A DNA stretch of 64,000 nucleotides from Pseudomonadota bacterium (GTDB lineage Bacteria; Desulfobacterota; Desulfovibrionia; Desulfovibrionales; Desulfovibrionaceae). Every line of letters begins with the position of its first letter. The first letter of the stretch is position 1. The position numbers and the translations under genes are program-made. The notes beneath the pieces are model-generated. The model made no database searches and was not told the DNA's origin. It saw nothing but the letters and a program-made list of their open reading frames with translations. The DNA lies in the NCBI GenBank assembly GCA_023435825.1, contig JAEZMB010000261.1, positions 1-64,000 on the forward strand, read 5' to 3'. This document shows positions 17,049 to 25,104 of this stretch, piece after piece.

Positions 17049-17732
17049 TCACGGGGCCTGGTGTTTGGCGGCGGCGATGTCGGCCACGAACCGCCGGTAC
17101 AGGGCCAGGCCGTCCCGGCCGCTGCGTTCCGGATGAAATTGGCTGGCGAAGGTCGGACCCTGGCGCAGGGCGGAGCAGAAGCGGACGTCGCCGTAATCGG
17201 TCACGGCCACGGCCGGGGCCGGGTCGGCCAGCTCCACGGCATAGGAGTGGACGAAATACATGGGCACGTTGTCCGGCAGCCCGGCCAGGGGCGTGCCATC
17301 CCAGGCCCCGGGCGCGGTGGGGCGCAGGCCGTTCCAGCCCACGTGCGGCACCTTGAGCCGCCGGCCGTCCCGGTCCCGGGGCGGCTCGATGCGCCGGACC
17401 TCCCCGGCCAGGACTCCCAGGCCCTTGTGGGTCCCGAACTCGTGGCCGGTTTCCAGCAGCAGCTGCATCCCCAGGCAAATGCCCCACAACGGTTTGGTTT
17501 GGGCCAGCTCCCGCAGCGGCTCCACCAGCCCCAGGGCGCGCAATTCGGCCATGGCGTCGCCAAAGGCCCCCACCCCGGGGAGGATGACGCCGTCGGCCGC
17601 CTCGATCTCGGCCCGCCGGGAGGTGATAAGCGGCCTTGCCCCGACGTGTTCGCAGGCCCGGGCCACGCTGAAGAGGTTGCCGAGGCGATAATCCACGATG
17701 GCGATGGTGATGGGGGCCATGGCCTGGTTCAT
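17049..17732 (-). CDS. HisH-like glutamine amidotransferase for sugar amidination
   Basis: A 227-residue class I glutaminase with the catalytic cysteine in WGICLGMQLLLE and the histidine/glutamate pair in SQFHPERSG. It is not histidine biosynthesis: its neighbours are HisF-like and the PP-loop sugar amidotransferase. It should hydrolyse glutamine and deliver ammonia to its HisF-like partner. ATG 17732 has GGGGAGG ahead and overlaps the hisF-like stop (ATGA). Confidence 0.9.
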   Translation of the reverse strand: MNQAMAPITIAIVDYRLGNLFSVARACEHVGARPLITSRRAEIEAADGVILPGVGAFGDAMAELRALGLVEPLRELAQTKPLWGICLGMQLLLETGHEFGTHKGLGVLAGEVRRIEPPRDRDGRRLKVPHVGWNGLRPTAPGAWDGTPLAGLPDNVPMYFVHSYAVELADPAPAVAVTDYGDVRFCSALRQGPTFASQFHPERSGRDGLALYRRFVADIAAAKHQAP

Positions 17733-18592
17733 GGGGCCTCCCCGGCCGGCCGGACGTCCAGGCCGTCTTCCAGAAGACGCTTTTTGAGCCGGGGCAGATC
17801 CCACTGGCCGAACCGGGCGATCTGGCCGCCCCGGCGCAGGTATTCCACGTTGCCTTCGCCCTCGAAGTCCTGGGCTTCGTCTAAAAAGAGCCGGGCCGCG
17901 CTGTAGTGGACCATGGAGGCCAGGGCCACGGCGTCGGCGCGCCCCTGGCGCACGGCCGCCGCCACATGCTCGGGCTTGGCCGCGCCGCCGCCCGCGATCA
18001 CGGGCACGGGCACGCTTTGGGCCACGGCGGCGATAAGCGGCAGGTCGAACCCTTGGCCCAGCCCTTCCTTGGCGATGGCGGTGACCAGCAGTTCGCCGGC
18101 CCCCAGCTCCACGCCCCGTCTGGCCCAGTCCAGGGCGTCCATGCCCGTGGTCTGGCGGCCGTAGCGGGTCAGGACCTCGTAGCCTCCCTTGCCCGTGGGC
18201 GCGGCGTCGATGGCCAGGACCACGGTGGAGGAGCCGAAAGCCTTGGCGGCCTGGCTGATGAGCTCCGGGGTTTCCACGGCGGCGGTATTGAGGGCGACCT
18301 TGTCCGCGCCGGCGCGCAGCACGTCGCGGATGTCGTCCAGGCCGCGCAGGCCGCCGCCCACGGTCAGGGGGATAAAGATCTCGGAGGCGGCCCGGCGGAT
18401 GATCTCCAACATGCTGTCGCGGTTAAAAAGGCTGGCCACCACGTCCACGAACAGCAGCTCGTCGGCCCCGGTCTCGTAGTAGTGCCGGGCGAAGCGGTGG
18501 GGCTTGCCCAGAACCCGCAGCCCCTCGCAATTGACGCCCTTGACCAGGTTGGGCCCCTTGAGGTCCAGGCGGGCGATGATCCGCGTGTTCAC
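17729..18592 (-). CDS. HisF-like ammonia-channel subunit
   Basis: A 287-residue (beta/alpha)8 protein. IIARLDLKGPNLVKGVN, LTVGGGLRGLDDI and VPVIAGGGAAKPEHV match HisF phosphate-binding loops. It is about 30 residues longer than biosynthetic HisF and departs from it at several sites, as is known for WbpG-associated paralogs. Start is GTG at 18592, overlapping the previous stop (GTGA), with GGGGAGGAG upstream. With the glutaminase it forms the ammonia supply. Confidence 0.88.
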   Translation of the reverse strand: MNTRIIARLDLKGPNLVKGVNCEGLRVLGKPHRFARHYYETGADELLFVDVVASLFNRDSMLEIIRRAASEIFIPLTVGGGLRGLDDIRDVLRAGADKVALNTAAVETPELISQAAKAFGSSTVVLAIDAAPTGKGGYEVLTRYGRQTTGMDALDWARRGVELGAGELLVTAIAKEGLGQGFDLPLIAAVAQSVPVPVIAGGGAAKPEHVAAAVRQGRADAVALASMVHYSAARLFLDEAQDFEGEGNVEYLRRGGQIARFGQWDLPRLKKRLLEDGLDVRPAGEAP

Positions 18593-19779
18593 GGCCGCTC
18601 CTCCCCAACCCGGGGCGCTTGGGGCAGGTCATGGAAGCGCTTGCACAAAAGCCGCTGGGCAAGGGGTTCGCGGCGCAGCCGCTCCAGGATGCGCCCCACG
18701 GCCCGGCCGTCGCCAAAAGGGCTGCCCAAGGCCCGGCAGGCGGCGGCGAAGGCCGGCGACACGGCCCGGGCGATGGCCTGGGCGATGGCCTGCCGGTTGG
18801 GGGCGGCGTCGATGACGTTGGCGGCCCGCAGCCGGCCGTCCTGGCGCGAACCGATGTTGACCACCGGCAGGCCGAAGGACGGCGCTTCGAGCAGGCCCGA
18901 GGAGGAATTGCCGACCATGGCGGCGCAGTGGGTCATGGCGGCGTAGTAGCGCCGCGCGCCCAGGTTCTCCACGAGCCGCCAGTGGGGCCTTTGGGCCACA
19001 TGCTTCCGAAGGGCGGCGTGCATGGCCCGGCCGGCGCTGTCGGCGTTGGGGCAGGTGGCCAGCACGGCCAGGCCGGCGTCGTCCAGGGCGGCCAGCAGGG
19101 CGTCCATCTGGGCCGTGGTCTCCCCGGGCTCGGTGGTGACCGGGTGAAAGGTGCACAGCAGGGTGGGCCGGGCCGGGTCCAGGCCGAGCTCGGCCAGAAA
19201 GGTTTCCCGGTCCGGCAGGCCGGCGGCCGCCTCCCGGATGGCGTCCAGGGCCGGCGCGCCGCTTATGGTCACGCGCCAGGGTTCCTCGCCCATCTGGATC
19301 ACCCGCCGGGCGTATTCCGGGTGGGCCACGAAATGCAGATGGGACAGCTTGGTGATGGCGTGGCGGAAGCGCTCGTCGATGGCCCCTTCGGTGCGCTCCC
19401 CGCCGTGGATGTGGGCCACGGGCAGGGGAAAGGGCACGGCGGCGGCGGCGGCGGCGAACATCTCGAAGCGGTCCCCCAGGACCACCAGGATGTCCGGGGG
19501 GCGGCGCTGGAACAGCCGGGCGAAGCCGCACAGGCCAAGGCCCATGGACAGCCCGGTGCCGACCGGCCCGTCCGAGGCCAGCAGCATGTCCACCGGCTCG
19601 GTCTCGGCAAAGCCGTCGGCCTCGATGTCCCGGACGGTGGCCCCGAATTCCGGAGCCAGGTGCATGCCGCAGACGTACAGGCGCGGGACCAGCTCCGGGT
19701 CGTCGCGCAGCGCCCGCAAAAGCGGCCGGTAGATGCCGTAGTCCGACCGGGCGGCGGTGACCACGCCGATGGTTCTCAT
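18589..19779 (-). CDS. legG: LegG/NeuC-type hydrolysing UDP-sugar 2-epimerase
   Basis: A 396-residue member of the UDP-GlcNAc 2-epimerase family, hydrolysing branch. VVTAARSDYGIYRPLL is at the N-terminus, HIHGGERTEGAIDE contains the active-site acids near residue 125, and GNSSSGLLEAPSFG binds the nucleotide. It releases 2,4-diacetamido-2,4,6-trideoxymannose from the nucleotide sugar for LegI. ATG 19779 overlaps the neuB-type stop (ATGA). Confidence 0.9.
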   Translation of the reverse strand: MRTIGVVTAARSDYGIYRPLLRALRDDPELVPRLYVCGMHLAPEFGATVRDIEADGFAETEPVDMLLASDGPVGTGLSMGLGLCGFARLFQRRPPDILVVLGDRFEMFAAAAAAVPFPLPVAHIHGGERTEGAIDERFRHAITKLSHLHFVAHPEYARRVIQMGEEPWRVTISGAPALDAIREAAAGLPDRETFLAELGLDPARPTLLCTFHPVTTEPGETTAQMDALLAALDDAGLAVLATCPNADSAGRAMHAALRKHVAQRPHWRLVENLGARRYYAAMTHCAAMVGNSSSGLLEAPSFGLPVVNIGSRQDGRLRAANVIDAAPNRQAIAQAIARAVSPAFAAACRALGSPFGDGRAVGRILERLRREPLAQRLLCKRFHDLPQAPRVGEERP

Positions 19780-20819
19780 GCCAGCATATCCAGGGAAAGG
19801 GGTTCGTGCCGGGCGATGTCCCGGACGGCCGCGCGGCCGATGACGGCGCACAGGCGGCCAGGCGGCAGGCCATTGGCCGGGCGCATGGCCGTGACCATGT
19901 CCTCGGCCAGGACCGTCCCCTTGGGAATGTCCCTGGCCGCCACCAGACTCTTGCGGACCAGCCGGGCGGTGGCCGTTTCCTGGGGCGAGGGCCGCTTGAC
20001 GCCGTCGCCCAGGGCCGCCTCCACCAGACGCACGCCCCGGACCAGGGCCCGCAGCCCTTCGGGGTCCAGGGAGGCCTTGTGGTCCGGCCCGGGCAGGCTT
20101 TGGTCCAGGGTGAAATGCTTTTCGATGACGCAGGCCCCCAGGGCCGTTGCCGCCAGGGCCACCTCGATGCCCGGGGTGTGGTCGGACAGGCCGGCCGGCA
20201 CGGCGAAGGCCGTGGCCAGCGTGGCCATGGCCCGCAAGTTGGCCTGGGCCGGATCGGCGGGATATTCGGTGGTGCACTGGAGCAGGACCAGCCCGGGGCC
20301 GCGCGCGGCCTCCACGGCCGCTTCCACCTCGCCCAGCCGGGCCATGCCCGTGGACAGGATCATGGGCCGGCCCTTGGCGGCCACGTGGCGCAGGAAGGGA
20401 TGGTTGTCCAGGTCGCCCGACGAGATCTTGTAGCCGGCCACGCCCAGGGATTCCAGAAAATCGGCGCTTTCCCGCTCAAAGGGGGTGCACAGGTACAAAA
20501 GCCCCAGTTCCTCGCACAGGGCCTTGCAGGCGGCGTGGGCCGCCTCGTCAAGCTCCAGGGCGCGCAGCATGTCGCGCTGGGAAGGGGAGCCGCCGAGGTT
20601 GCGGCGCTGGTAGGCGCAGGCCGGAGCTTCGGCGGACACCAGCTTGTCCGCCCGAAACGCCTGGAATTTCACGGCGCAGGCCCCGGCCTGGGCGGCCGCC
20701 CGGACCAAGGCCAGGGCGGTTTCGGGGTCGCCGTTGTGGTTGACCCCGGCCTCGGCGATGACCAGGCACGGCGCGCCCGGGCCGACGCGCCGGCCGCCGA
20801 TGACCACGCCGGGGATCAT
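19776..20819 (-). CDS. legI: LegI/NeuB-type nonulosonic acid synthase
   Basis: A 347-residue synthase that condenses the freed hexose with phosphoenolpyruvate to make a C9 keto-acid. IAEAGVNHNGDPETA near residue 22, VKFQAFRADKLV and SDHTPGIEVALAA are diagnostic. The C-terminal 60 residues are the antifreeze-like SAF domain (RKSLVAARDIPKGTVL). Legionaminic rather than pseudaminic is preferred because of the LegC-type partner and PtmE. It overlaps the cytidylyltransferase gene by 4 bp. Confidence 0.9.
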   Translation of the reverse strand: MIPGVVIGGRRVGPGAPCLVIAEAGVNHNGDPETALALVRAAAQAGACAVKFQAFRADKLVSAEAPACAYQRRNLGGSPSQRDMLRALELDEAAHAACKALCEELGLLYLCTPFERESADFLESLGVAGYKISSGDLDNHPFLRHVAAKGRPMILSTGMARLGEVEAAVEAARGPGLVLLQCTTEYPADPAQANLRAMATLATAFAVPAGLSDHTPGIEVALAATALGACVIEKHFTLDQSLPGPDHKASLDPEGLRALVRGVRLVEAALGDGVKRPSPQETATARLVRKSLVAARDIPKGTVLAEDMVTAMRPANGLPPGRLCAVIGRAAVRDIARHEPLSLDMLA

Positions 20820-21511
20820 GACGCGCGCTCCCGCAACAGCAGTTCGGCCAGCCTGAGGTCAAAGGGCGTGTCCACGTCCAGGGAGCGCGCCGCCGGCATG
20901 ACCAGGGCGTAGGTGCGGTCGGTGTAAAAGGTCTGCTTTTCCAACAGCACCGAGGATTTGATCAGAAAAATGGCGCCGTTGACGACGTGGCCGGACCGGG
21001 CCGTCTGGCGCGGCTGATAGCCCTGGGCGTAGGCGGCCTGGGGCAGGACGCGGCCGGCCTCGTCCAGCTCCCGGACCAGATGGAGGTCGTCGCGCGGGGC
21101 CAGGGACACCACGGCGTCGGCGTCCCGGGCCAGGGCCAGGTCCACGGCGTCGTCCACGTCCCGGCCCAAGCGCAGGGGCGAGGTCGGTTGCAGAAGGACC
21201 AGCCAGTCCGGCAGCCGGCCTTGCTCATCCCGCAGCCAGCCCAGGGCGTGGAGCAGGACCGGAATGTGCGGCGAGTCGTCGCCGGAAAGCTCAGGGGGGC
21301 GCAGGAACGGGACATCCGCGCCATGGGTCCGGGCCACCTCGGCGATGTCCGGGTCGTCGGTGGAAACCAGGATGCGACAAACATGCCGGGAGTCCCGGGC
21401 CGCGTCGATGGTCCAGGCGATAAGCGGCCGCCCCGCGCACGGGGCGATGTTTTTTCGGGGTATGCCCTTGGAACCGCCGCGCGCGGTAATAAGGGCCAGG
21501 ACCTCAGGCAT
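20816..21511 (-). CDS. legF: LegF/NeuA-type CMP-nonulosonate cytidylyltransferase
   Basis: A 231-residue CMP-sugar synthetase, first gene of the operon. LITARGGSKGIPRKN is the CTP-binding signature and QPTSPLRLGRDV lies mid-protein. The reading frame continues upstream to 21550, but the ATG at 21511 has GGAGGGAAC 6 bp ahead and matches the family start. A second copy is at 7336. Confidence 0.88.
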   Translation of the reverse strand: MPEVLALITARGGSKGIPRKNIAPCAGRPLIAWTIDAARDSRHVCRILVSTDDPDIAEVARTHGADVPFLRPPELSGDDSPHIPVLLHALGWLRDEQGRLPDWLVLLQPTSPLRLGRDVDDAVDLALARDADAVVSLAPRDDLHLVRELDEAGRVLPQAAYAQGYQPRQTARSGHVVNGAIFLIKSSVLLEKQTFYTDRTYALVMPAARSLDVDTPFDLRLAELLLRERAS

Positions 21512-22410
21512 ATGTTCCCTCCGCCGGTGGCGGTGCTCCTTGTCCGTCAAGCGCCTGCAAGGCCAGGGCAGGGATGGTTCCTGTCCCGCCGGGGCGGATG
21601 GTCTTCATGCAGCCGTGTTGTTGGGGACACCCCATCTCCAGCGACGACAGCAACCGCCGTCCGAGAATGCCCTGTGCTTGACTGGCCGCAGCGTCAGCAA
21701 CGAAACGATCGATGTGGAGCGTCAACCATATCATCGGGAACCGTTGCGTTGGCAACGGACTGTCCGAAACCAAGGCGGGCGATATCTTGCAAGTCCCGGA
21801 CCTTGTTTGTCCGATACAGCCCGACAGCCTTTGTGAGGATGGTATCCGCTGCTATTTAGACCGGATACGCAGGTGCGGCATGAAAAGCAAGCGCTTGCGG
21901 GGTGTCCCTTACAGTATTGAAAGCCGCAGTCCGGGCATGGGACAGCGTCATGCCATCGTCGAGTCTTTGACGGGATGGGTTCGGGCGTTTCCGCGATGGC
22001 GACCGGCAGAAGCGCCGCAGGGGCGCAACACGGCCTGTAACGGGAAGCCGGCGGCCCGGCCTGGGCTGTTCGACCGGCCGCGTCGGGCGGGACAATAAGG
22101 GAATAGGCCGCTTCCGGCGCGTGCGTGCGGGCCGGCGCGGGCTTGCTGCACGAGCAACGCCGGCCACGGGAGAGGTGTCCGGCCATGGCGGGGGCGGCGG
22201 GCGGGACAGCAAGGGCACTGTCCGCTTCCGGGTCGCGCGGGCGGGCCGTAGGGGCAGCGCCCGACACAGGCCAGAGAGCCAGCCGCCTCGGTGGGCGCGT
22301 CAGGCGCGGGGCCAATGCCCCAGGGCGGGCAAGGCCGAAGCGGCGGAAGCGGCGGGGGGAGAATCAGCCGGTCAAAGGCGGCCGGGGCGTTGGCGCACGG
22401 CCGGGCCAAA
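21512..22410. other. Long gene-free stretch upstream of the legionaminic operon
   Basis: Nothing recognisable as a gene. Open frames here are short or lack codon bias. The promoter of the minus-strand operon must lie within it; no convincing -35/-10 pair was found. It carries an imperfect direct repeat of about 50 bp with unit starts near 22085 and 22197. Confidence 0.5.
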
Positions 22411-22508
22411 CGACGGTGTCGCGTCCACGCCAGGCGCGGCCGGGGTTTTCCCGTCACCGGCGAAAGTGCGGCTGGTTTCGCGGGACGTGGGGAGCGTGTC
22501 GCGTCCCT

Positions 22509-22605
22509 TAAAAAATACGCTCGTACTTTTTAAAAAAACACATGATTCTAGTCGTTTGCCGACAAACAGCCAGAGGCGCTTTTCGCGGTCGCAACACTAG
22601 GCCGG
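22509..22605 (-). repeat. Intergenic 95-bp element, copy 3 (minus strand)
   Basis: On the minus strand it begins right at the stop codon of the winged-helix gene: TAGTGTTGCGACCGCGAAAAG, GTCGGCAAACGAC and AATCATGTGTTTTT, and ends in a near-perfect AAAAAGTAC-GAGC-GTATTTTTT palindrome (22512-22536). GTGTCGCGTCC motifs occur again on the plus strand at 22412 and 22497. Confidence 0.65.
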
Positions 22606-23907
22606 CTCGCCGCGTCCGACCCACACGTTTTTGAGCCACGTTTCCTCCGGCCCCTTCCGGCCTTCCAGGGCCTGTTCCCGTTCTTGCCGGCTCAGGCCGA
22701 GCAGCCAGGCCTTGAACCGGGCCTGCCGGGCGTTTTCGCGGCTTTGGGCCAAAGCTGCGGCTTCGTTGGCCGCGTCCAGCTCGGCCTGCTCCTCGGCGCT
22801 GACGTAGCCGGCCGGCCGGCGATAGTACCCCTGGCTGGCCAGGGACCGGAACACCCAGGCGCAGGGATCGGCCACGGGCTTGCCGGTCTTGTCCAGCATT
22901 TTTCCTTCGGCCAGTTCCCATTCGGCGTGGTCCAGCCCCTGAACGACGCGGTCGGCGGATTTGCCGAGCTGGGCCAGGGCGCTGTGGATCTGTTCGAGCT
23001 GCTCCAGGCCGAACCCGGTCCGGGCCAGGCAGGGCCAGGAGGTTCGCAGGGTTTCCAAGGAGATCGAAAGATTCTTTCTTTCTATCTTAAGAGGGGCGTT
23101 TGCCCTGTTGGATTCAACTGTTTGATGCAACTGTCGGATTGGTCCGTTTTGTTTGTATGCTTGGCTTGTCTGCTTTTTTTGTATGCTTTGTTTGTCTGTC
23201 TGTCCGCCGCGCCAGAGGTCGGCCAGGGCCTCGGTGGGGGACAGGGACAGGGCGCGGTTGCGGCCGGCTCCCCACTGCTCCTTGCGCAGCCAGCCGGCGG
23301 CGACGAACTTGTCGACAATGGTCCGGGCCGTGCCCAGGGGAACACCGGTTTCAGCGGCAATGACAGCGTAGGTCGTGACCATGGGTCCGGTTTCCAGGAA
23401 GTGGGCGGCCAGGGTTTTCTGGGCAGCCGTGGCCAGGGGGAGCCGGGGCGGCAGGCGCATGGCGGGCGCGGTTTGACTGCCGGATTTGTCTGCTTCCTTT
23501 GTCTGTTTCGTTTGATCGTCTGCTTTGTCAGCTAAATTAGACTGCCCCTTTTTTGTGCTGGCTTTGTCTGCGTGTTTTGACTGCGCGATGGGTGTGTCCG
23601 GCTTGTCTGTCTGACTGCCCGGTTTGTCTGCTTGGTTTGTCTGCTCGTCTGTCGAACCGGACTGTTGTAATGCGCTGACGAGTTCAACTGACGGACTGGA
23701 CTGTTGAATCAGACTGTCGGATTCAACTGTCAAATTTGTCTGTTCGCTTTGTCTGCTGGCTTCGGGGGCCGGCGTCGCCGGCTGGACGGGCGCGGCCACG
23801 GCCGGCTCGGCTGGCTTGGGTTCAAGGCTCGGCGCGCCGGCGGCCGGCTGGCCGGCCAGACGGCTTTGGGCCGCCTTGCGCAGCAGTTGTGTCATCGACG
23901 TCGCCAT
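22597..23907 (-). CDS. Winged-helix protein, candidate replication initiator with intragenic iterons
   Basis: A 436-residue protein whose family I cannot name. Residues about 150-225 form a winged-helix domain (TTYAVIAAETGVPLGTARTIV, then AAGWLRKEQWGAGRNRALSL). The C-terminal 170 residues are helical and contain a DPCAWVFRSLASQGYYRRP motif reminiscent of NPxxYLxxALxxGY segments of DnaD-like and plasmid or phage initiators. Residues 50-146 and 235-269 are low-complexity linkers rich in Q, T, K, D and A, encoded by 13-bp repeats. It lies 17 bp downstream of parA. Replication initiator or centromere-binding partner of ParA are the two main readings. Confidence 0.55.
   Translation of the reverse strand: MATSMTQLLRKAAQSRLAGQPAAGAPSLEPKPAEPAVAAPVQPATPAPEASRQSEQTNLTVESDSLIQQSSPSVELVSALQQSGSTDEQTNQADKPGSQTDKPDTPIAQSKHADKASTKKGQSNLADKADDQTKQTKEADKSGSQTAPAMRLPPRLPLATAAQKTLAAHFLETGPMVTTYAVIAAETGVPLGTARTIVDKFVAAGWLRKEQWGAGRNRALSLSPTEALADLWRGGQTDKQSIQKKQTSQAYKQNGPIRQLHQTVESNRANAPLKIERKNLSISLETLRTSWPCLARTGFGLEQLEQIHSALAQLGKSADRVVQGLDHAEWELAEGKMLDKTGKPVADPCAWVFRSLASQGYYRRPAGYVSAEEQAELDAANEAAALAQSRENARQARFKAWLLGLSRQEREQALEGRKGPEETWLKNVWVGRGEPA
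23100..23203 (-). repeat. 13-bp iteron array A, 8 units
   Basis: Eight units start exactly 13 bp apart at 23100, 23113, 23126, 23139, 23152, 23165, 23178 and 23191 (for example TTCAACTGTTTGA, TTTGTATGCTTGG, TTTGTCTGTCTGT on the plus strand). G at position 8 is invariant and CTG or ATG/CCG fills positions 6-8. On the coding strand the core reads CAGACAAA. The array lies inside the winged-helix gene. Confidence 0.85.
23472..23760 (-). repeat. 13-bp iteron array B, about 23 units
   Basis: Units start at 23472 and every 13 bp to 23602, then, after an 8-bp step, at 23610, 23623 and 23636, and after another 8-bp step at 23644 and every 13 bp to 23748. TTTGTCTG is perfect at 23485, 23498, 23563, 23623, 23636, 23735 and 23748; other units read TTTGACTG, TTCAACTG, CTGGACTG or TCAGACTG. 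The unit length is not a multiple of three, so copies fall in all three codon phases. Confidence 0.85.
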
Positions 23908-23924
23908 GGCCTGCTCCGGGAAAG

Positions 23925-24710
23925 TTATTGCGACAGGATGCCCAGCAATTCCGTGGCCAGGGACCGGTAGGCCTGGGCGCCGGGGCTTTTCGAGGCGTGG
24001 CGCAGCACGGTCTTGCTGAGCATCTCCGACTGTTGGATGTCGGTATTGACCGGGATTATGGTGGAAAAGACCTTCCCGGGGTAGCTCAGCTGGATCTGCT
24101 CGATGGTCACCCGGCTGACGGCGGTGCGCCGGTCGGCCTTGTTGATGAGCAGGCGCAAAAAACGGCCGGACGGATTGTCCGGGTCGGCCTGGGCGATGCC
24201 GCCGATGGTTTCGATGGTGCGGTCCAGGCCGTCCATGGCGTAGCGGCTGCCGGCCTCCACGGGCACGAGGATGAAATCCGAGGCGATCATGGCCTGGATG
24301 GAGAACAGGCCGAGGTTGGGCGGGCAGTCGATAAGCGTGAAGTCAAAGGCCTTGGCGGCGTGGGCTCGCAGCCGGTCGCGCAGCATGTACCAGCCGTAGT
24401 CGTCGCGGCGGGCCAGGGCCGGCTCCAGGGCGGCGCTGTCGGTCTTGTTGGGCAGCACGTGCAGCCGTTCGTAGTCCGGAGCGGGGCTGATGCAGGTCTC
24501 GGCCGCGACGCCGTCGCCGTCGAGCAGCTCCAGCAGGCTGTTGCCGCCCCAGGGGCTGCCGAGAAAGGTGCTGGTGAGGTTGCACTGGCTGTCGGCGTCC
24601 ACGATAAGGACGCGTTTTTTGCGGGCGGAAAGGGCGTGGGCCAGGTTGGCCGTGGTGGTGGATTTGCCGACCCCCCCCTTGTTGTTGGATACGGCGAGTA
24701 TGACGCCCAT
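23925..24710 (-). CDS. parA: ParA-type partition ATPase
   Basis: A 261-residue deviant-Walker ATPase. The signature SNNKGGVGKSTTTANLAHAL is at residues 8-27, the Walker A' region VLIVDADSQCN follows, and FTLIDCPPNLG is the Walker B motif. It lacks an N-terminal HTH, so it is of the short type Ib/Soj size class. GGGAGG lies 8 bp before the ATG. No ParB gene follows; the next gene is the winged-helix protein with internal repeats, which may supply both the adaptor and the site. Confidence 0.9.
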   Translation of the reverse strand: MGVILAVSNNKGGVGKSTTTANLAHALSARKKRVLIVDADSQCNLTSTFLGSPWGGNSLLELLDGDGVAAETCISPAPDYERLHVLPNKTDSAALEPALARRDDYGWYMLRDRLRAHAAKAFDFTLIDCPPNLGLFSIQAMIASDFILVPVEAGSRYAMDGLDRTIETIGGIAQADPDNPSGRFLRLLINKADRRTAVSRVTIEQIQLSYPGKVFSTIIPVNTDIQQSEMLSKTVLRHASKSPGAQAYRSLATELLGILSQ

Positions 24711-24739
24711 GATGTTAACCTCCCTGTGTGAGTCTGCCA

Positions 24740-24764
24740 GATGCCGTGGTTAGCACCGGGCATC
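24740..24764 (-). promoter_or_regulatory. Inverted repeat ahead of parA
   Basis: GATGCC and GGCATC arms with a 13-bp spacer, 30-54 bp upstream of the parA ATG. This is a plausible operator for autoregulation by ParA or its partner. Beyond it (24770-24800) is an A/T-rich patch with GGGGTTTTTAGGGGTATTT. Confidence 0.35.
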
Positions 24765-24985
24765 CATGTTTTACAAGGGGTTTTTAGGGGTATTTACCAT
24801 CTTTGATGGCCCTGTCCCAAGGACCGCCAGCCAGTCCATGATGGATGGCTCCGAGGGCTTGCCCTCTCGGGCGGGCCAAAGCCTGGGCCGAAGCCCCGGA
24901 AAATCGCCCAGGCCATGCCCGGCGCTCGCCGCCCTGGCCGGGCGACGATGCCCAGGCTGGGTCGGTGTCGTTTTGAAGTGTACCC

Positions 24986-25090
24986 TAACCTGACGTCAGG
25001 GCGGTGGAGCCAAAAGCGTCAGGATAGCCTCGAATACGCCTTTTCTTGACGCATGACCGGCGAAGTCATAGAGTTCTTCCTGACATTTGC
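24986..25090 (+). promoter_or_regulatory. Candidate res site and resolvase promoter
   Basis: The stretch holds a perfect 12-bp palindrome CCTGACGTCAGG (24989-25000), GCGTCAGGATAG (25016-25027) and the inverted TTCCTGACAT (25077-25086). Three sites built on CCTGAC within about 100 bp just upstream of a resolvase gene is the layout of a res site. A promoter TTGACG (25046) - 17 bp - TAGAGT (25069) lies between sites. Confidence 0.5.
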
Positions 25091-25104
25091 GCGCGGGAGG
25101 CGAT

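Noticed and set aside
17049..18592. HisH/HisF pair as histidine biosynthesis genes
   Set aside because: They are embedded with an N-acetyl sugar amidotransferase and have no other his genes nearby; the HisF-like protein is also longer than the biosynthetic enzyme.
22121..22600. Plus-strand frames in the gene-free stretch
   Set aside because: Translations are Arg/Gly/Ala-rich with no motif, and several frames are open simultaneously, as expected for GC-rich noncoding DNA.
23100..23760. CRISPR array
   Set aside because: The 13-bp repeats have no spacers of CRISPR size, lie inside a coding sequence and no cas genes are present.
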